A DNA stretch of 41,607 bases from the NCBI GenBank assembly GCA_020852835.1, contig JADZAC010000073.1:1-41607 (forward strand), in the 5' to 3' direction. Origin of the DNA: Flavobacteriales bacterium. Its GTDB lineage: Bacteria > Bacteroidota > Bacteroidia > Flavobacteriales_F > PHOS-HE28. Positions 1 to 7,926 of this stretch are shown here, in pieces (positions within the stretch are counted from its first letter, which is position 1; each line of letters starts with the position of its first letter). The position numbers were made by a program, and so were the translations under genes. The notes beneath the pieces are model-generated. The model was not told where the DNA came from. It did not search any database and saw only the letters and a program-made list of their open reading frames with translations.

Positions 1-361
1 CGATGAAGAGGCTCACCTGTTCGCCCACCTCGCCCTTCATCACGGTGCGGGGTTCGATCAGGAACGGCAGCCCCACCTTCTTGAGCTTGTCGCGCAGCTT
101 CTTCCAGTCGCTCATGGACAGCACGATGCCCCAGTGATCGCTGGGCACGCCCGTGGGCGATGCGGGGCTCTTCGGATTGTAGATGCGCGCGGTCTTGATC
201 AGCTTGGGCACCTCCTGGATGGTGAGCTGGTGGCCGAAGAAGTCGTAGTCCACCCAGGTGGCGGCGCTGCGGCCCTCCTTGCAGCCGAGGAACTTGCCAT
301 AGAAGGCCTTGATGCGTTTGAGGTCGGTGGTGGCGAAGGCGAGGTGGAAGATGCCGTTCAT
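1..361 (-). CDS. VOC family (glyoxalase/dioxygenase-fold) protein, 3' end cut by window
   Basis: The minus-strand frame opens with ATG at 361 and stays open for 120 codons to the window edge, so the C-terminus is missing. The protein starts MNGIFHLAFATTDLKRIKAF, the usual first strand and helix of a vicinal-oxygen-chelate domain; His6 (FHLAF), His44 (GHQLT) and His76 (DHWGIVL) lie where metal ligands of the family commonly sit. Such proteins are small cytosolic metalloenzymes (glyoxalase, dioxygenase or resistance types); the substrate cannot be told from sequence. A strong hairpin (396-427) separates it from the gene upstream, so it is probably transcribed on its own. The fold assignment is fairly sure, the activity is not. 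Confidence 0.8.
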   Translation of the reverse strand, partial: MNGIFHLAFATTDLKRIKAFYGKFLGCKEGRSAATWVDYDFFGHQLTIQEVPKLIKTARIYNPKSPASPTGVPSDHWGIVLSMSDWKKLRDKLKKVGLPFLIEPRTVMKGEVGEQVSLFI

Positions 362-395
362 GGTGGGTGGGGCCTGGCAGGGTCGCCCGAAAATA

Positions 396-427
396 CCACG
401 GGCCTGCGCGGATGGGCAGGCCCGTGG
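396..427 (-). terminator. Rho-independent terminator candidate after the acidic-tail gene
   Basis: A perfect 12-bp stem (396-407 with 416-427) around an 8-nt loop is followed on the minus strand by TATTTTC. It lies 45 bp beyond the stop codon at 473, in the right orientation to end the transcript of the polyamine-synthase/acidic-protein unit and to insulate the VOC gene. Confidence 0.6.
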
Positions 428-472
428 AGCGGGTTATGAGCAGCGCCCGGTTGGTGGGCCTGCGCGGACCGG

Positions 473-871
473 TCAGTCCTCGTCGTCGTCGGCCTCGCCC
501 TCGTCACCGCCGTCGTCGGCGTCCTCGTCCGCGTCGTCCTCCTCCTCGCCCTCATCCTCCTCGGCGGCATCATCCACGTCCTCCTTCTCGTCCTCGCCGC
601 CCTCGAGGCCATCGCCCTCGATGTCCTCGGACACGGCTGCGGCGCCATCCTCCTGGTCGAGGAACTCCTCGATCTCCGCGCGGCTCTCGGGGGTGATCTT
701 GATGAGGTAGATGGCCTCGCTGGTGCGCAGTTCGATCACGCGGAGCGTATCGCCCTTGGCCGTGCTGATGGCGCGGATGTGCGAGTTGTCGATGCCGTCG
801 GGATACTGCTCCTGCAGCTTCTCGCGCAGCTCGTCGGTCAGGGTGTTGAAGGAGCGGATCAGGCGTTGCAT
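473..871 (-). CDS. Small protein with conserved-looking N-terminus and very acidic C-terminal tail
   Basis: This 132-residue protein has two parts. Residues 1-75 form a mixed alpha/beta domain (MQRLIRSFNTLTDELREKLQ onward); residues 76-132 are almost only Asp, Glu, Gly and Ala. No signal peptide or membrane segment is seen. The start codon lies 7 bp after the stop of the deoxyhypusine-synthase-family gene, so the two are very likely co-transcribed and perhaps functionally linked. An acidic tail could bind cationic partners (polyamines, basic proteins) or mimic DNA, but that is inference. I do not recognise a named family. The tail is written in repetitive GAG/GAC codons, which makes the opposite strand open in several frames; those frames are shadows. 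Confidence 0.75.
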   Translation of the reverse strand: MQRLIRSFNTLTDELREKLQEQYPDGIDNSHIRAISTAKGDTLRVIELRTSEAIYLIKITPESRAEIEEFLDQEDGAAAVSEDIEGDGLEGGEDEKEDVDDAAEEDEGEEEDDADEDADDGGDEGEADDDED

Positions 872-878
872 GGCGGGT

Positions 879-1856
879 TCACATGTCCAGGATGTAGGCG
901 AAGATCAGCGGGGCCACAATAGTAGCATCGCTTTCGATGATGAACTTGGGGGTGTCGATGTCGAGCTTGCCCCAGGTGATCTTCTCGTTGGGCACGGCGC
1001 CGCTGTAGCTGCCGTAGCTGGTGGTGCTGTCGCTGATCTGGCAGAAGTAGCTCCAGAAGGGCACCTCCTCGCGCTGCAGGTCCTGGTGCAGCATGGGCAC
1101 CACGCAGATGGGGAAGTCGCCGGCGATGCCGCCGCCGATCTGGAAGAAGCCGATGCCGTCGTTGCCGGCGTTCTCCGTGTACCAGTCGGCGAGCCACATC
1201 ATGTATTCAATGCCGCTCTTCATGATGGAGGGCTTGCAGTCGCCCACCAGGCAGTGCGCAGCGAAGATGTTGCCCAAGGTGCTGTCTTCCCAACCCGGGC
1301 AGATGATGGGCAGGTTGCGTTCGGCGGCGGCCACCATCCAGCTGTCCTTGGGGTCGATCTGGTAGTACTGCTTGAGCACTCCCGAGTTGATCATCTCATA
1401 GAAGTACTGGTGCGGAAAGCGCCGGCCGCCTTCGGCCTGGTCTTTCTTCCACAGGTCCACGGCATGTTTTTCAAGGCGGCGGAAGGCCTCATGCTCCGGA
1501 ATGCAGGTGTCCGTAACGCGGTTCATGCCGCGGTCCAGCAGGGCGCGTTCCTCCTGCGGGGTGAGGTCGCGGTAATGGGGCACCCGCTCGTAGTGGTCGT
1601 GCGCCACCAGGTTCATCACGTCCTCTTCCAAGTTGGCGCCGGTGCAGCTGATGATGTCCACTTGGCCGGCGCGGATCATCTCGGCCAGGCTCTTGCCCAG
1701 TTCCGCCGTGCTCATGGCGCCGGCCAAGGATACGAGCATCTTCTTGCCGGCGGCCTTGTGCGCCTTGTAGCCTTTGGCGGCATCCATGAGGGCGGCTGCG
1801 TTGAAGTGCAGGTAGTGCCTTTCCATGAAGGCCGAGATCGGACGGGAATTGCTCAT
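879..1856 (-). CDS. Deoxyhypusine synthase family protein (probable polyamine enzyme)
   Basis: The 325-residue protein matches the deoxyhypusine synthase (DHS) family over its full length. It has the NAD-binding-type segment (VSLAGAMSTAELGKSLAEMI), DIISCTGANLEED, and near the C-terminus ITWGKL, in which Lys297 aligns with the catalytic lysine of eukaryotic DHS (SWGKI context). Bacteria lack eIF5A, and some bacterial DHS homologues (SpeY type) transfer an aminobutyl group to a free diamine to make homospermidine. That role fits here, because arginine decarboxylase lies just upstream on the same strand (2935-4356), although a secreted-protein gene sits between them. The acidic-tail gene follows after 7 bp. 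Family assignment is strong; the substrate is inferred. Confidence 0.88.
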   Translation of the reverse strand: MSNSRPISAFMERHYLHFNAAALMDAAKGYKAHKAAGKKMLVSLAGAMSTAELGKSLAEMIRAGQVDIISCTGANLEEDVMNLVAHDHYERVPHYRDLTPQEERALLDRGMNRVTDTCIPEHEAFRRLEKHAVDLWKKDQAEGGRRFPHQYFYEMINSGVLKQYYQIDPKDSWMVAAAERNLPIICPGWEDSTLGNIFAAHCLVGDCKPSIMKSGIEYMMWLADWYTENAGNDGIGFFQIGGGIAGDFPICVVPMLHQDLQREEVPFWSYFCQISDSTTSYGSYSGAVPNEKITWGKLDIDTPKFIIESDATIVAPLIFAYILDM

Positions 1857-1902
1857 GACGGGCGTGAAGAAGGGAGTTGGGGTTGTGCTTGGAAATGCGG
1901 GC

Positions 1903-1936
1903 GAAAGTTAGTGTGGCCGATAGATGCGCGAAGCAA
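1903..1936 (-). promoter_or_regulatory. Candidate Bacteroidota promoter for the DHS-family gene
   Basis: Read on the minus strand, TTG (1936-1934), a 23-bp spacer and TAACTTTC (1910-1903) resemble the Bacteroidota -33 TTG / -7 TAnnTTTG pair with one mismatch in the -7 box. It sits about 47 bp upstream of the start codon at 1856. Weak evidence on its own. Confidence 0.3.
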
Positions 1937-2082
1937 GGGTGGCGGCGGAAAAAGTTGGGGAGTGCATTTGGCCGGGGCCGCGTGGCCCCGGGGAAAGAAG
2001 TGCCTGGTAGTTGATGGATGGTTGAACGCGGCGGAACAGGGAGGCGCCCGCGATGCCAGGGCGGACGCGTGCCGGAGTTCGG

Positions 2083-2103
2083 AGCGGCGGCTGCTCCGCC
2101 GCT
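2083..2103 (-). terminator. Hairpin at the end of the T9SS-protein gene
   Basis: A perfect 8-bp stem (2083-2090 with 2096-2103) overlaps the TAA stop of the gene ending at 2103. A second GC-rich stem (1972-1979 with 1984-1991, loop GCGT) follows further downstream. Neither has a T-tract, so they may be terminators or plain structured spacer. Confidence 0.3.
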
Positions 2104-2846
2104 TATTGGATCACCAGCAAGTGGCGTTCCTGTTTTCCGCCGGGCGTGCTCAGCATCACCGTGTAGGTGCCGTTACGCAGGCCGCGCAAGTCCACGCTTC
2201 CCTCGGCGTTCGCGGCCGGTGTGAATTGGCCCTGGAGCACCATGCGCCCCAAGGCGTCCAAGATCTCCACCTGCGTGGTTCCCTGCATGGTTGCGGCCGG
2301 ACGTATGGTCATTTCCTCGGTGGCCGGGTTGGGGAAGAGGGTGAAGCCGTTTCGGGGCGCCTCCGCGATGCCCACCGTGCCATCGTTCACCACCCAGGTC
2401 CACTGCCATTGCCCATCGGTGGGCAGCAGCCCCTCGGTGGCGCAGCACGTGGTGGGGTTGGAGGTCATTTGCATGAAGAGGTATCCCGATGTGCCGACGG
2501 CCTGAACACCGGCCAGGTCCACCGTGGCGGGGTTCGAGCCATTCTGGTACAGCACAGGTGCCGTGTTCTCGGATCCATCGTAGATCACCACCTGGTCGAA
2601 AGCGTTCGATTCGATCATGCCCGAAATGAAGTGCAGGAAGATCGGTGCGCCGCAGTCGCTGATCCAGAGCCAGCTATGGTCGTCGTTGTCCACATAACAA
2701 TAGGTGCCGACCACGGTATCCCCGTCGCAGGGCACGGTAACCACCTCTTGGGCGCGCAGGCCCGGTGTTGCAACAAGGCAGAGGATCCCGGCGGCCATGC
2801 AGGCGCGGAAGCTGTGCCGCGGTCGGGTAAGGGATGAGCAGCTCAT
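2103..2846 (-). CDS. Secreted CUB-like protein with T9SS type A sorting domain
   Basis: The 247-residue product has an N-terminal signal peptide (hydrophobic stretch ending near GLRAQ). It then has a Cys-containing beta-rich region with a CUB-like segment (FDQVVIYDGS, then GYLFMQMTSN) and a C-terminal Por-secretion tail of about 75 residues. The tail begins FTLFPNPATEEMTI, passes VEILDALGRMV and ends GTYTVMLSTPGGKQERHLLV. This is the type A signal recognised by the type IX secretion system, so the protein should be exported and attached to or released from the cell surface. I chose the ATG at 2846 because it gives a compact signal peptide; another start at 2876 adds ten residues. It lies between speA and the DHS-family gene without an obvious functional link. 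Confidence 0.85.
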   Translation of the reverse strand: MSCSSLTRPRHSFRACMAAGILCLVATPGLRAQEVVTVPCDGDTVVGTYCYVDNDDHSWLWISDCGAPIFLHFISGMIESNAFDQVVIYDGSENTAPVLYQNGSNPATVDLAGVQAVGTSGYLFMQMTSNPTTCCATEGLLPTDGQWQWTWVVNDGTVGIAEAPRNGFTLFPNPATEEMTIRPAATMQGTTQVEILDALGRMVLQGQFTPAANAEGSVDLRGLRNGTYTVMLSTPGGKQERHLLVIQ

Positions 2847-2934
2847 GGTGCCAGCGAAGATAGTCCATGGCCCCACGGACTGCTCGGGCCGACATTTTGC
2901 ACCGGGTCCAGGTTGTATCCTCTCTTGCGGCGCC

Positions 2935-4356
2935 TCAGCGGTGCTGTTCCACCGGCACTTCCTTGCGCACGTAGCCCAGCAGTTCCATCATGCGTTCGGC
3001 GCTTTGGGTTTCGGAGAAGACGCGGTCGGTGAGCGTGCCGTCCGGCAGGCGGTCGATGAGCACGTACTTGGGCTTGGGGATGAGGCAGTGCTGGATGCCG
3101 CCGTAGCCGCCCAGCGTGTCCTGGTAGGCGCCGGTGTTGAAGTAGCCGAGGTATTGCGGGCGGTCTTCGCGGAAGCGCGGCATGTAGATGGCGTTGACGT
3201 GCTGCTCGCTGTTGTAGTAGTCGTCGCTGTCGCAGGTCATGCCGCCCAGGAACACGCGCTCGTACTCATCCTCCCAGTTGTTGATGGGCAGCATGATGAA
3301 GCGGCGGTTGATGGCCCAGCTGTCGGGCAGGGTGGTCATGAAGCTGCCGTCGATCATGTTCCAGCGCTCCTTTTCGTTCTGCTTCTTCTGGCTGAGGATG
3401 CTGAAGAAGGTGGCGCCGCTCTCGCCCACGGTGTAGCTGCCGAACTCGCTGTAGAGGTGGGGCTCCTGCACGCCGTTCTCGTCGCAGATGTCCTTGATGC
3501 GGCCCACGATCTCGCCGATCATGTAGTCCACGTCGAAGTGCTTGTTGAGGCTGTTGCTGATGGGCAGGCCGCCGCCGATGTCCAGGGTGTCCAGGCTGGG
3601 GCAGAGCTTCTTCAGGTCGCAGTACACGTTCACGCACTTGGTGAGCTCGTTCCAGTAGTAGGCACTGTCGCTGATGCCGGTGTTGATGAAGAAGTGCATG
3701 AGCTTGAGGCGGAATTTCTTCTGCTTGCTCACGTTGCGCATGTAAAAGGGGATGATGTCCTTGTAGCCTACGCCCAGGCGGCTGGTGTAGAACTCGAACT
3801 TGGGGGCTTCCTCGGCGGCGATGCGGATGCCGATGTCGCAGGGGCCTTCGATCACCTGGTCCAGCTCCCACAGCTCGTTCATGTTGTCGATGATGGGCAC
3901 CACGTTCACGCCGCTGTTGGCCAAGCGCCCGATGTTGTGGATGTACCGCTGGTCCTTGTGGCCGTTGCACAGGATGATGCTGTTGCGCGGCATTTCGCCG
4001 CCTTCCATCAGGCTTTCGATGATGTTGATGTCGTAGGCACTGCTGGTCTCCAGGCTCACGCCCTTCTTGAGCACTTCGCGCACCACGTAGCTGAACTGGT
4101 TGCTCTTGGTGCAGTAGAAGTAGTCGTAGGTGCCGTTGTAGTTGTGCGCCTTGAAGGCCTTGGCGAAGTAGTGGCGGGCCAGGTCGATCTTCTCGCCGAT
4201 CTTGGGCAGGTACATCACGCGCAGGGGCGTTCCGTGCTTTTTGATGAGGTCCATCAAGGGCAGGTCGTTCCACGTCAGGTACCCGTGGTCGAACTTGAAT
4301 TCCCCCTGGGGGAAGTCGAAGGTTTGTTCGATCAGGTCGATGTAACGGGTCTTCAT
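2935..4356 (-). CDS. speA: Arginine decarboxylase (Bacteroidota type)
   Basis: The protein of 473 residues belongs to the fold-III PLP decarboxylases. It shows a PLP-lysine segment YDYFYCTKSNQFSYV (Lys in CTKSN), the glycine-rich phosphate-binding stretch LDIGGGLPISNS, and MTCDSDD near the C-terminus (active-site Cys-Asp). It is shorter than proteobacterial SpeA (about 630-660 residues), as is usual for the Bacteroidota form. It converts arginine to agmatine and CO2, the first step to putrescine and (homo)spermidine. I start at ATG 4356 (MKTRYIDLIEQTFDFPQGEF); the longer open frame upstream has low-complexity, non-homologous sequence. The DHS-family gene downstream probably acts in the same pathway. 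Start and function are both well supported. Confidence 0.92.
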   Translation of the reverse strand: MKTRYIDLIEQTFDFPQGEFKFDHGYLTWNDLPLMDLIKKHGTPLRVMYLPKIGEKIDLARHYFAKAFKAHNYNGTYDYFYCTKSNQFSYVVREVLKKGVSLETSSAYDINIIESLMEGGEMPRNSIILCNGHKDQRYIHNIGRLANSGVNVVPIIDNMNELWELDQVIEGPCDIGIRIAAEEAPKFEFYTSRLGVGYKDIIPFYMRNVSKQKKFRLKLMHFFINTGISDSAYYWNELTKCVNVYCDLKKLCPSLDTLDIGGGLPISNSLNKHFDVDYMIGEIVGRIKDICDENGVQEPHLYSEFGSYTVGESGATFFSILSQKKQNEKERWNMIDGSFMTTLPDSWAINRRFIMLPINNWEDEYERVFLGGMTCDSDDYYNSEQHVNAIYMPRFREDRPQYLGYFNTGAYQDTLGGYGGIQHCLIPKPKYVLIDRLPDGTLTDRVFSETQSAERMMELLGYVRKEVPVEQHR

Positions 4357-4677
4357 GGAACGGAGGTGCGTGTTGCTCGGTGGAACAGGAACAGGCAAAA
4401 GCGGCCGCCCAGCACGGCGGCGAGGCTGCAGGTGGCGAGGGATACCTCCCCGGAAGCAGGCGGCAGGATGGAGCCGCGGCAATTACCGGAAAGGAGGGCA
4501 ATGTCCATCAGCGGAACGGGGGCACGGTGGGCACGGCGCGGTGCGCTTGGCGCAGGGAAGCGCGCAAGATGCCGATGCAGTATGCGGGTACACGTGCCAT
4601 GGCGGCGGTAGCGCAAAGTAAAATGATGGGAGGCCCCGCAACGTGCGCTGTTGGAAAAAATCCCTCCGGCGCCCCCC
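4357..4677. other. Spacer upstream of speA: long leader with candidate promoter and small overlapping ORF
   Basis: This 321-bp stretch separates speA from corA (same strand). It holds a promoter-like pair at 4614-4641 and, on the minus strand, an ATG at 4508 opening 51 codons whose TGA overlaps the speA ATG as ATGA (4353-4356). The peptide has a hydrophobic stretch (LATCSLAAVLGG) but no recognised homology. It may be a leader peptide coupled to speA or chance. Nothing else is seen here. Confidence 0.35.
4614..4641 (-). promoter_or_regulatory. Candidate promoter for speA
   Basis: On the minus strand, TTG (4641-4639), a 17-bp spacer and TTACTTTG (4621-4614) approximate the Bacteroidota -33/-7 consensus. 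If used, it would give speA a 5' leader of about 250 nt. Confidence 0.3.
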
Positions 4678-5730
4678 TCAAAGCCACCCTTTCTTGCGGA
4701 AGATCGCCAGCATGCCCAGGGCGAGCACCAGCATGAAACCCATGACGGTGAAGTAGCCGTAGTGCCAGCGCAGCTCGGGCATGTTGTCGAAGTTCATGCC
4801 ATAGATGCCCACGATAAAGGTGAGCGGGATGAAGATGGTGCTGATCACGGTGAGCAGTTTCATCACCTGGGTCAAGCGGGTGTTCAGGCCGGCGTGGTAG
4901 GTGTTCTCCACAATGGTGAGCTGGTCGCGGAACATGGCGATGCTTTCGGAGAGGTACACGGTATGGTCCTGCAGGTCGTTGATGTAGCGCTTGGTGCCTT
5001 TGTCGATGAGCGCGTTGGGAATGGTTACCATGCGGCCGGCCAGTTCACGCGTGGGGGTCACCTGCCGGCTTACGGCGAGCAGCATGCGGCGCAGGGCGTG
5101 CATGGTGATGAGGTCGCCGTTGCGCGGGCGCTTGATCACGCGTTCCTGTACGGCCTCGGTGCGGTGGCCCAGGCTTTCCACTACGCTGAAGTAGTTGTCC
5201 ACGATCACGTCCAGCAGGGAGTAGAGCAGGAAGTCGGCCCCTTTTTTGCGCAGGCGGCCGGTGTTCTGGCGGATGCGCTCGCGCACGGGGTCGAGCACAT
5301 CGCCCGGTTCGGCCTGGAAGCTGATGACCAGGCCCCGGCCCAGTACAAAGCTGATCTGGTCGCTCACGAGTTCTCCGCTGCTGTCCAAGCTGAGCATCTT
5401 GGCCACCACGAACAGGTGGTCCTGGAATTCATCGATGGTGGGCCGGTGGTCGGCGTTGAGCACATCCTCCAACAGCAGCTGGTGCAGGCCGAACTGGTCA
5501 CCGATGGTTTTCAGGGCCTTCAGGTCGGCCAGGCCGGCCACGTCCACCCAGGTCACGGTCTTGGCGGGGTTGCCCACTGCAATGGCATCGGGGGCCATAC
5601 CGCTGCGCTCCTCCAGGGTGTCCCCGTCGTACACGAAGACACGGATGGTGGTGGCTTGTGCGGGTTCATCGCTCACGGGCACAAGCGACCCCGGTGGTAG
5701 ACCTGCTTTTTCGCTGCGCCGCCTGGCCAT
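4678..5730 (-). CDS. corA: CorA family magnesium/cobalt transporter
   Basis: The 350-residue protein has the large N-terminal cytosolic alpha/beta domain, a long stalk helix region, and two C-terminal transmembrane helices. The signature YGMNFDNMPE (GMN at about 311-313) lies between the helices and forms the pore selectivity loop. CorA pentamers in the inner membrane take up Mg2+ (also Co2+ or Ni2+). The short positively charged C-terminus (FRKKGWL) is typical. The start codon lies 3 bp after the mscS-type gene stop, so the two membrane-channel genes form one transcription unit; the pairing suggests a shared role in ion or osmotic homeostasis, which is inference. Length and motif are normal for the family. 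Confidence 0.95.
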   Translation of the reverse strand: MARRRSEKAGLPPGSLVPVSDEPAQATTIRVFVYDGDTLEERSGMAPDAIAVGNPAKTVTWVDVAGLADLKALKTIGDQFGLHQLLLEDVLNADHRPTIDEFQDHLFVVAKMLSLDSSGELVSDQISFVLGRGLVISFQAEPGDVLDPVRERIRQNTGRLRKKGADFLLYSLLDVIVDNYFSVVESLGHRTEAVQERVIKRPRNGDLITMHALRRMLLAVSRQVTPTRELAGRMVTIPNALIDKGTKRYINDLQDHTVYLSESIAMFRDQLTIVENTYHAGLNTRLTQVMKLLTVISTIFIPLTFIVGIYGMNFDNMPELRWHYGYFTVMGFMLVLALGMLAIFRKKGWL

Positions 5731-5733
5731 GGG

Positions 5734-6630
5734 CTACGGAGTTGGTCGGGTGTGGTCGGTTTGAATGGAGCGGCGGATGGGCAGGGCGAAGGGGATGTTG
5801 TGCTCCAGGCAGCTTTCCAGCACGGCTTGGTTGAGGTCGTAATGCATGCGGCGGGCGGTAACGGGGTCCTTGGCCCAAACGTACATGCGCAGGGTGATGG
5901 CCCCTTCGCGGATCTTCACCAGGCGCACGGTGATGGTTTCGTCGGGGGCCTCCATGGTGGTGTTGGTCTCCGGGCTGGGTATGCGGTCCGGGTGCAGCAT
6001 GGCCTGGTGCTGCATCAGGGCCATGGCCATGTTCACATCGGCATGCTGGGCCAGCTCGAACTCGATGAACTCACAGGTTTTCTCGTCGCGGATGGTGCTG
6101 TTGACGATGCGGTCCTCGCTGAGGATGGAGTTGGGGATCACCAGGCGGCGGTGCTCGAAGGTGAGGATGGTGGTGTGCCGCAGGTTGATGTCTTCCACGG
6201 TGCCGAAGACGCCGGCCTCGCCGGCCTGGATCATGTCGCCCACGCGGAAGGGGCGGAAGGCCACGATGAAGATGCCGCTGATGATGTCGCTCAGGGCCTT
6301 CTGCGCGGCAAAGCCGATGACCACGGCCAGGATACCGGCGCCGGCAAAGAGGGTGAACGCGATCGAGCGCAGGGAGGGCACGGTGTACACGATGGCGATC
6401 ACCACCAGGATGAGCACCAGGGTGCGCACCCCGTTGCGGAAGAAGCGGTAGCGCGTCATTTCCTCGCGGCCCCGGGCCCGGTCCTTGGCGTAGGCCCGCC
6501 GCAGGCCGTAGTAGATCAACCGTTCCACCAGCCAGCCGGCCGCCACAATGCCTGCGATCTTCACCAGCAGCAGCAGGTCCATGCCCAAGCTGTACAGCCA
6601 TCCTGCGGTCTTTGCCACTTCGCCTTCCAT
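5734..6630 (-). CDS. MscS-type mechanosensitive ion channel
   Basis: The 298-residue protein has two N-terminal transmembrane segments (about 13-40 and 68-90), then the pore helix region (FTLFAGAGILAVVIGFAAQK) and the MscS beta domain (FRPFRVGDMIQAGEAGVFGT, VEDINLRHTTILTFEHRRLV, IPNSILSEDRIVNST). The small C-terminal alpha/beta domain completes the family architecture. It should gate in the inner membrane in response to tension and release solutes on hypo-osmotic shock. An in-frame TTG at 6639 is possible, but the ATG at 6630 (MEGEVAK) is the more natural start. It is followed after 3 bp by corA. Whether it is a true MscS or a member of the broad small-conductance family with another physiological role cannot be told. 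Confidence 0.92.
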   Translation of the reverse strand: MEGEVAKTAGWLYSLGMDLLLLVKIAGIVAAGWLVERLIYYGLRRAYAKDRARGREEMTRYRFFRNGVRTLVLILVVIAIVYTVPSLRSIAFTLFAGAGILAVVIGFAAQKALSDIISGIFIVAFRPFRVGDMIQAGEAGVFGTVEDINLRHTTILTFEHRRLVIPNSILSEDRIVNSTIRDEKTCEFIEFELAQHADVNMAMALMQHQAMLHPDRIPSPETNTTMEAPDETITVRLVKIREGAITLRMYVWAKDPVTARRMHYDLNQAVLESCLEHNIPFALPIRRSIQTDHTRPTP

Positions 6631-6718
6631 GTCGTGCAATATGGACGCGAACTTACAGGCGTACGGCAGGGTGGTGCGGCAGCTGCCGCAAAGCGATCAA
6701 CAAGCCTTGGTTCACGGG

Positions 6719-7426
6719 CTAGGCGTCGGCCAAGGAGGTGCGCAGGTCCACGCCGCCGGCGATGTCCTTGGGTTCCTTGCCGTGCCGGAACAGGCGCATG
6801 CCGGTGCCCTCCACGGTGAGGTGATCGTCCTTCACATGCAGCAAGGCGCCTTCGCGCAGGCCGGCCACCACGGCCTTGCGGTTGATCTCCAAAAACTCCA
6901 GGATGCGCTGGTCGCGGGTTTCGCCCCCATGCCCTTCCGGCCTTGCATCGGTGTAGTGCGGGTTGATCTGGAAGGGCACCAGGCCCATGGCGCGCAGCGT
7001 GGGCACCTCGGTGATGGGCATGTCGTTGGTGGTCATGATGGTGGGGCAGGCCACGTTGCTGCCCGCGCTCCAGCCCACATAGGGCAGGCCGCCCAGCACG
7101 CGCACGCGGATGGCGCGCACCAGTTCCGTGGTGTACAGGGTGCGCAGCAGCTGGAAGGAGTTGCCTCCGCCCACCATCACGGCTTCGGCGGCACCCAGCG
7201 CCTTCACCTTGTCGGTTTCCTGGTGCAGGCTGAACAGCTCATGGCCCATGCCGGCGAACACTGCGCGGGTGCGTTCCGCGTAGTCGTCCATGCTGGAGGT
7301 GACGGCCGCGAAAGGCACGAAGGCAATGCGCTTGGGCGCCCCAAGGAACTGCGCGAGGTGTTCGCGGCCCCAACCCAAGTAGGCTTCGCCCGGCAGGGTG
7401 GAGTTGGAAAGGAGAAGCAGGTTCAT
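6719..7426 (-). CDS. pepE: Peptidase E (alpha-aspartyl dipeptidase, family S51)
   Basis: Numbered from the ATG at 7426 (MNLLLLSNST), the 235-residue protein has the nucleophile elbow GWSAGSN with Ser120, Asp135 in TTND and His157 in NPHYTD. These coincide exactly with the catalytic Ser120/Asp135/His157 numbering of enterobacterial peptidase E, which supports this start over the longer frame from 7465. PepE is a cytosolic serine peptidase that cleaves dipeptides with N-terminal aspartate. The gene stands 79 bp from the mscS-type gene and is divergent from the MFS transporter. No unusual feature; the function is well supported. Confidence 0.93.
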   Translation of the reverse strand: MNLLLLSNSTLPGEAYLGWGREHLAQFLGAPKRIAFVPFAAVTSSMDDYAERTRAVFAGMGHELFSLHQETDKVKALGAAEAVMVGGGNSFQLLRTLYTTELVRAIRVRVLGGLPYVGWSAGSNVACPTIMTTNDMPITEVPTLRAMGLVPFQINPHYTDARPEGHGGETRDQRILEFLEINRKAVVAGLREGALLHVKDDHLTVEGTGMRLFRHGKEPKDIAGGVDLRTSLADA

Positions 7427-7926
7427 CGGTCCGGTGCTGGATGCGGCCAAGGTAATGGCGGGCACCGCAACATCGTGGACCGGGCAGGGCTATAGCCTCT
7501 TCATTCTGCGCCTTGCGGCGCTTATCCGATACTTGGGCGAACCACGGATCCACACGCCCCGGCGTATGCCGGGGGGACACGGACCGCGAACATCTCCGGT
7601 TATTGGGCGCAAAGGCGTGGCCACTTCCTTCATCGCGCATTCATCCGTGTTCATCTGCGTCATCCGTGGTTGAGATTTCGGGAGCGCCGCGACCGCAGGG
7701 CGCGCAAGTGGCAATAGCCCTGGGATCGGGAGGGTTGGCTGTGGGATCCAGGAATGGCGGACCTTGCGGCACGCCCGCCGTTCCGTTCATAGGCCCACCA
7801 CCACGTGGCCCAAGCCCTTGCACGAGGAGAATTGGAGATGTGTGCGCCGACGGGGTGCCGGTGGTTCCTTTGTACCCGTTTTCCCGGGGCGCGCCCGACC
7901 AGGTGCGGCAAGGGAACGGTGCACGC
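7427..7926. other. 500-bp divergent spacer between pepE and the MFS gene
   Basis: No convincing gene is seen. The frame leading into the MFS gene is open for 138 codons upstream, but its translation looks like translated spacer (Pro/Gly/Arg-rich, no homology). The stretch contains a dispersed-repeat-like element (7541-7671) and must hold the promoters of both flanking genes, though I find no clear consensus box. Confidence 0.5.
7541..7671. repeat. Dispersed intergenic repeat bounded by 10-bp inverted ends
   Basis: AACCACGGAT (7541-7550) and ATCCGTGGTT (7662-7671) form perfect inverted ends. The right part carries the tandem-like motif ATCCGTGTTCATCTGCGTC, and a small perfect hairpin (CCCCGG.../...CCGGGG) lies near 7557-7574. 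The ACGGAT-type motif is widely seen as an interspersed intergenic repeat in environmental bacterial genomes. Confidence 0.55.

Noticed and set aside
711-4611. Long plus-strand open frames (711-2837 and 2704-4611) of 600-700 codons
   Set aside because: They lie antisense to well-supported genes (DHS family, T9SS protein, speA) and read His/Val/Ala/Gly-rich nonsense; typical shadow of GC-rich codon use.
7513-7926. N-terminal extension of the MFS protein by 138 residues
   Set aside because: Extension crosses a dispersed repeat, has no homology and would put a soluble Pro/Arg-rich tail before the first helix; ATG 7927 fits the family.
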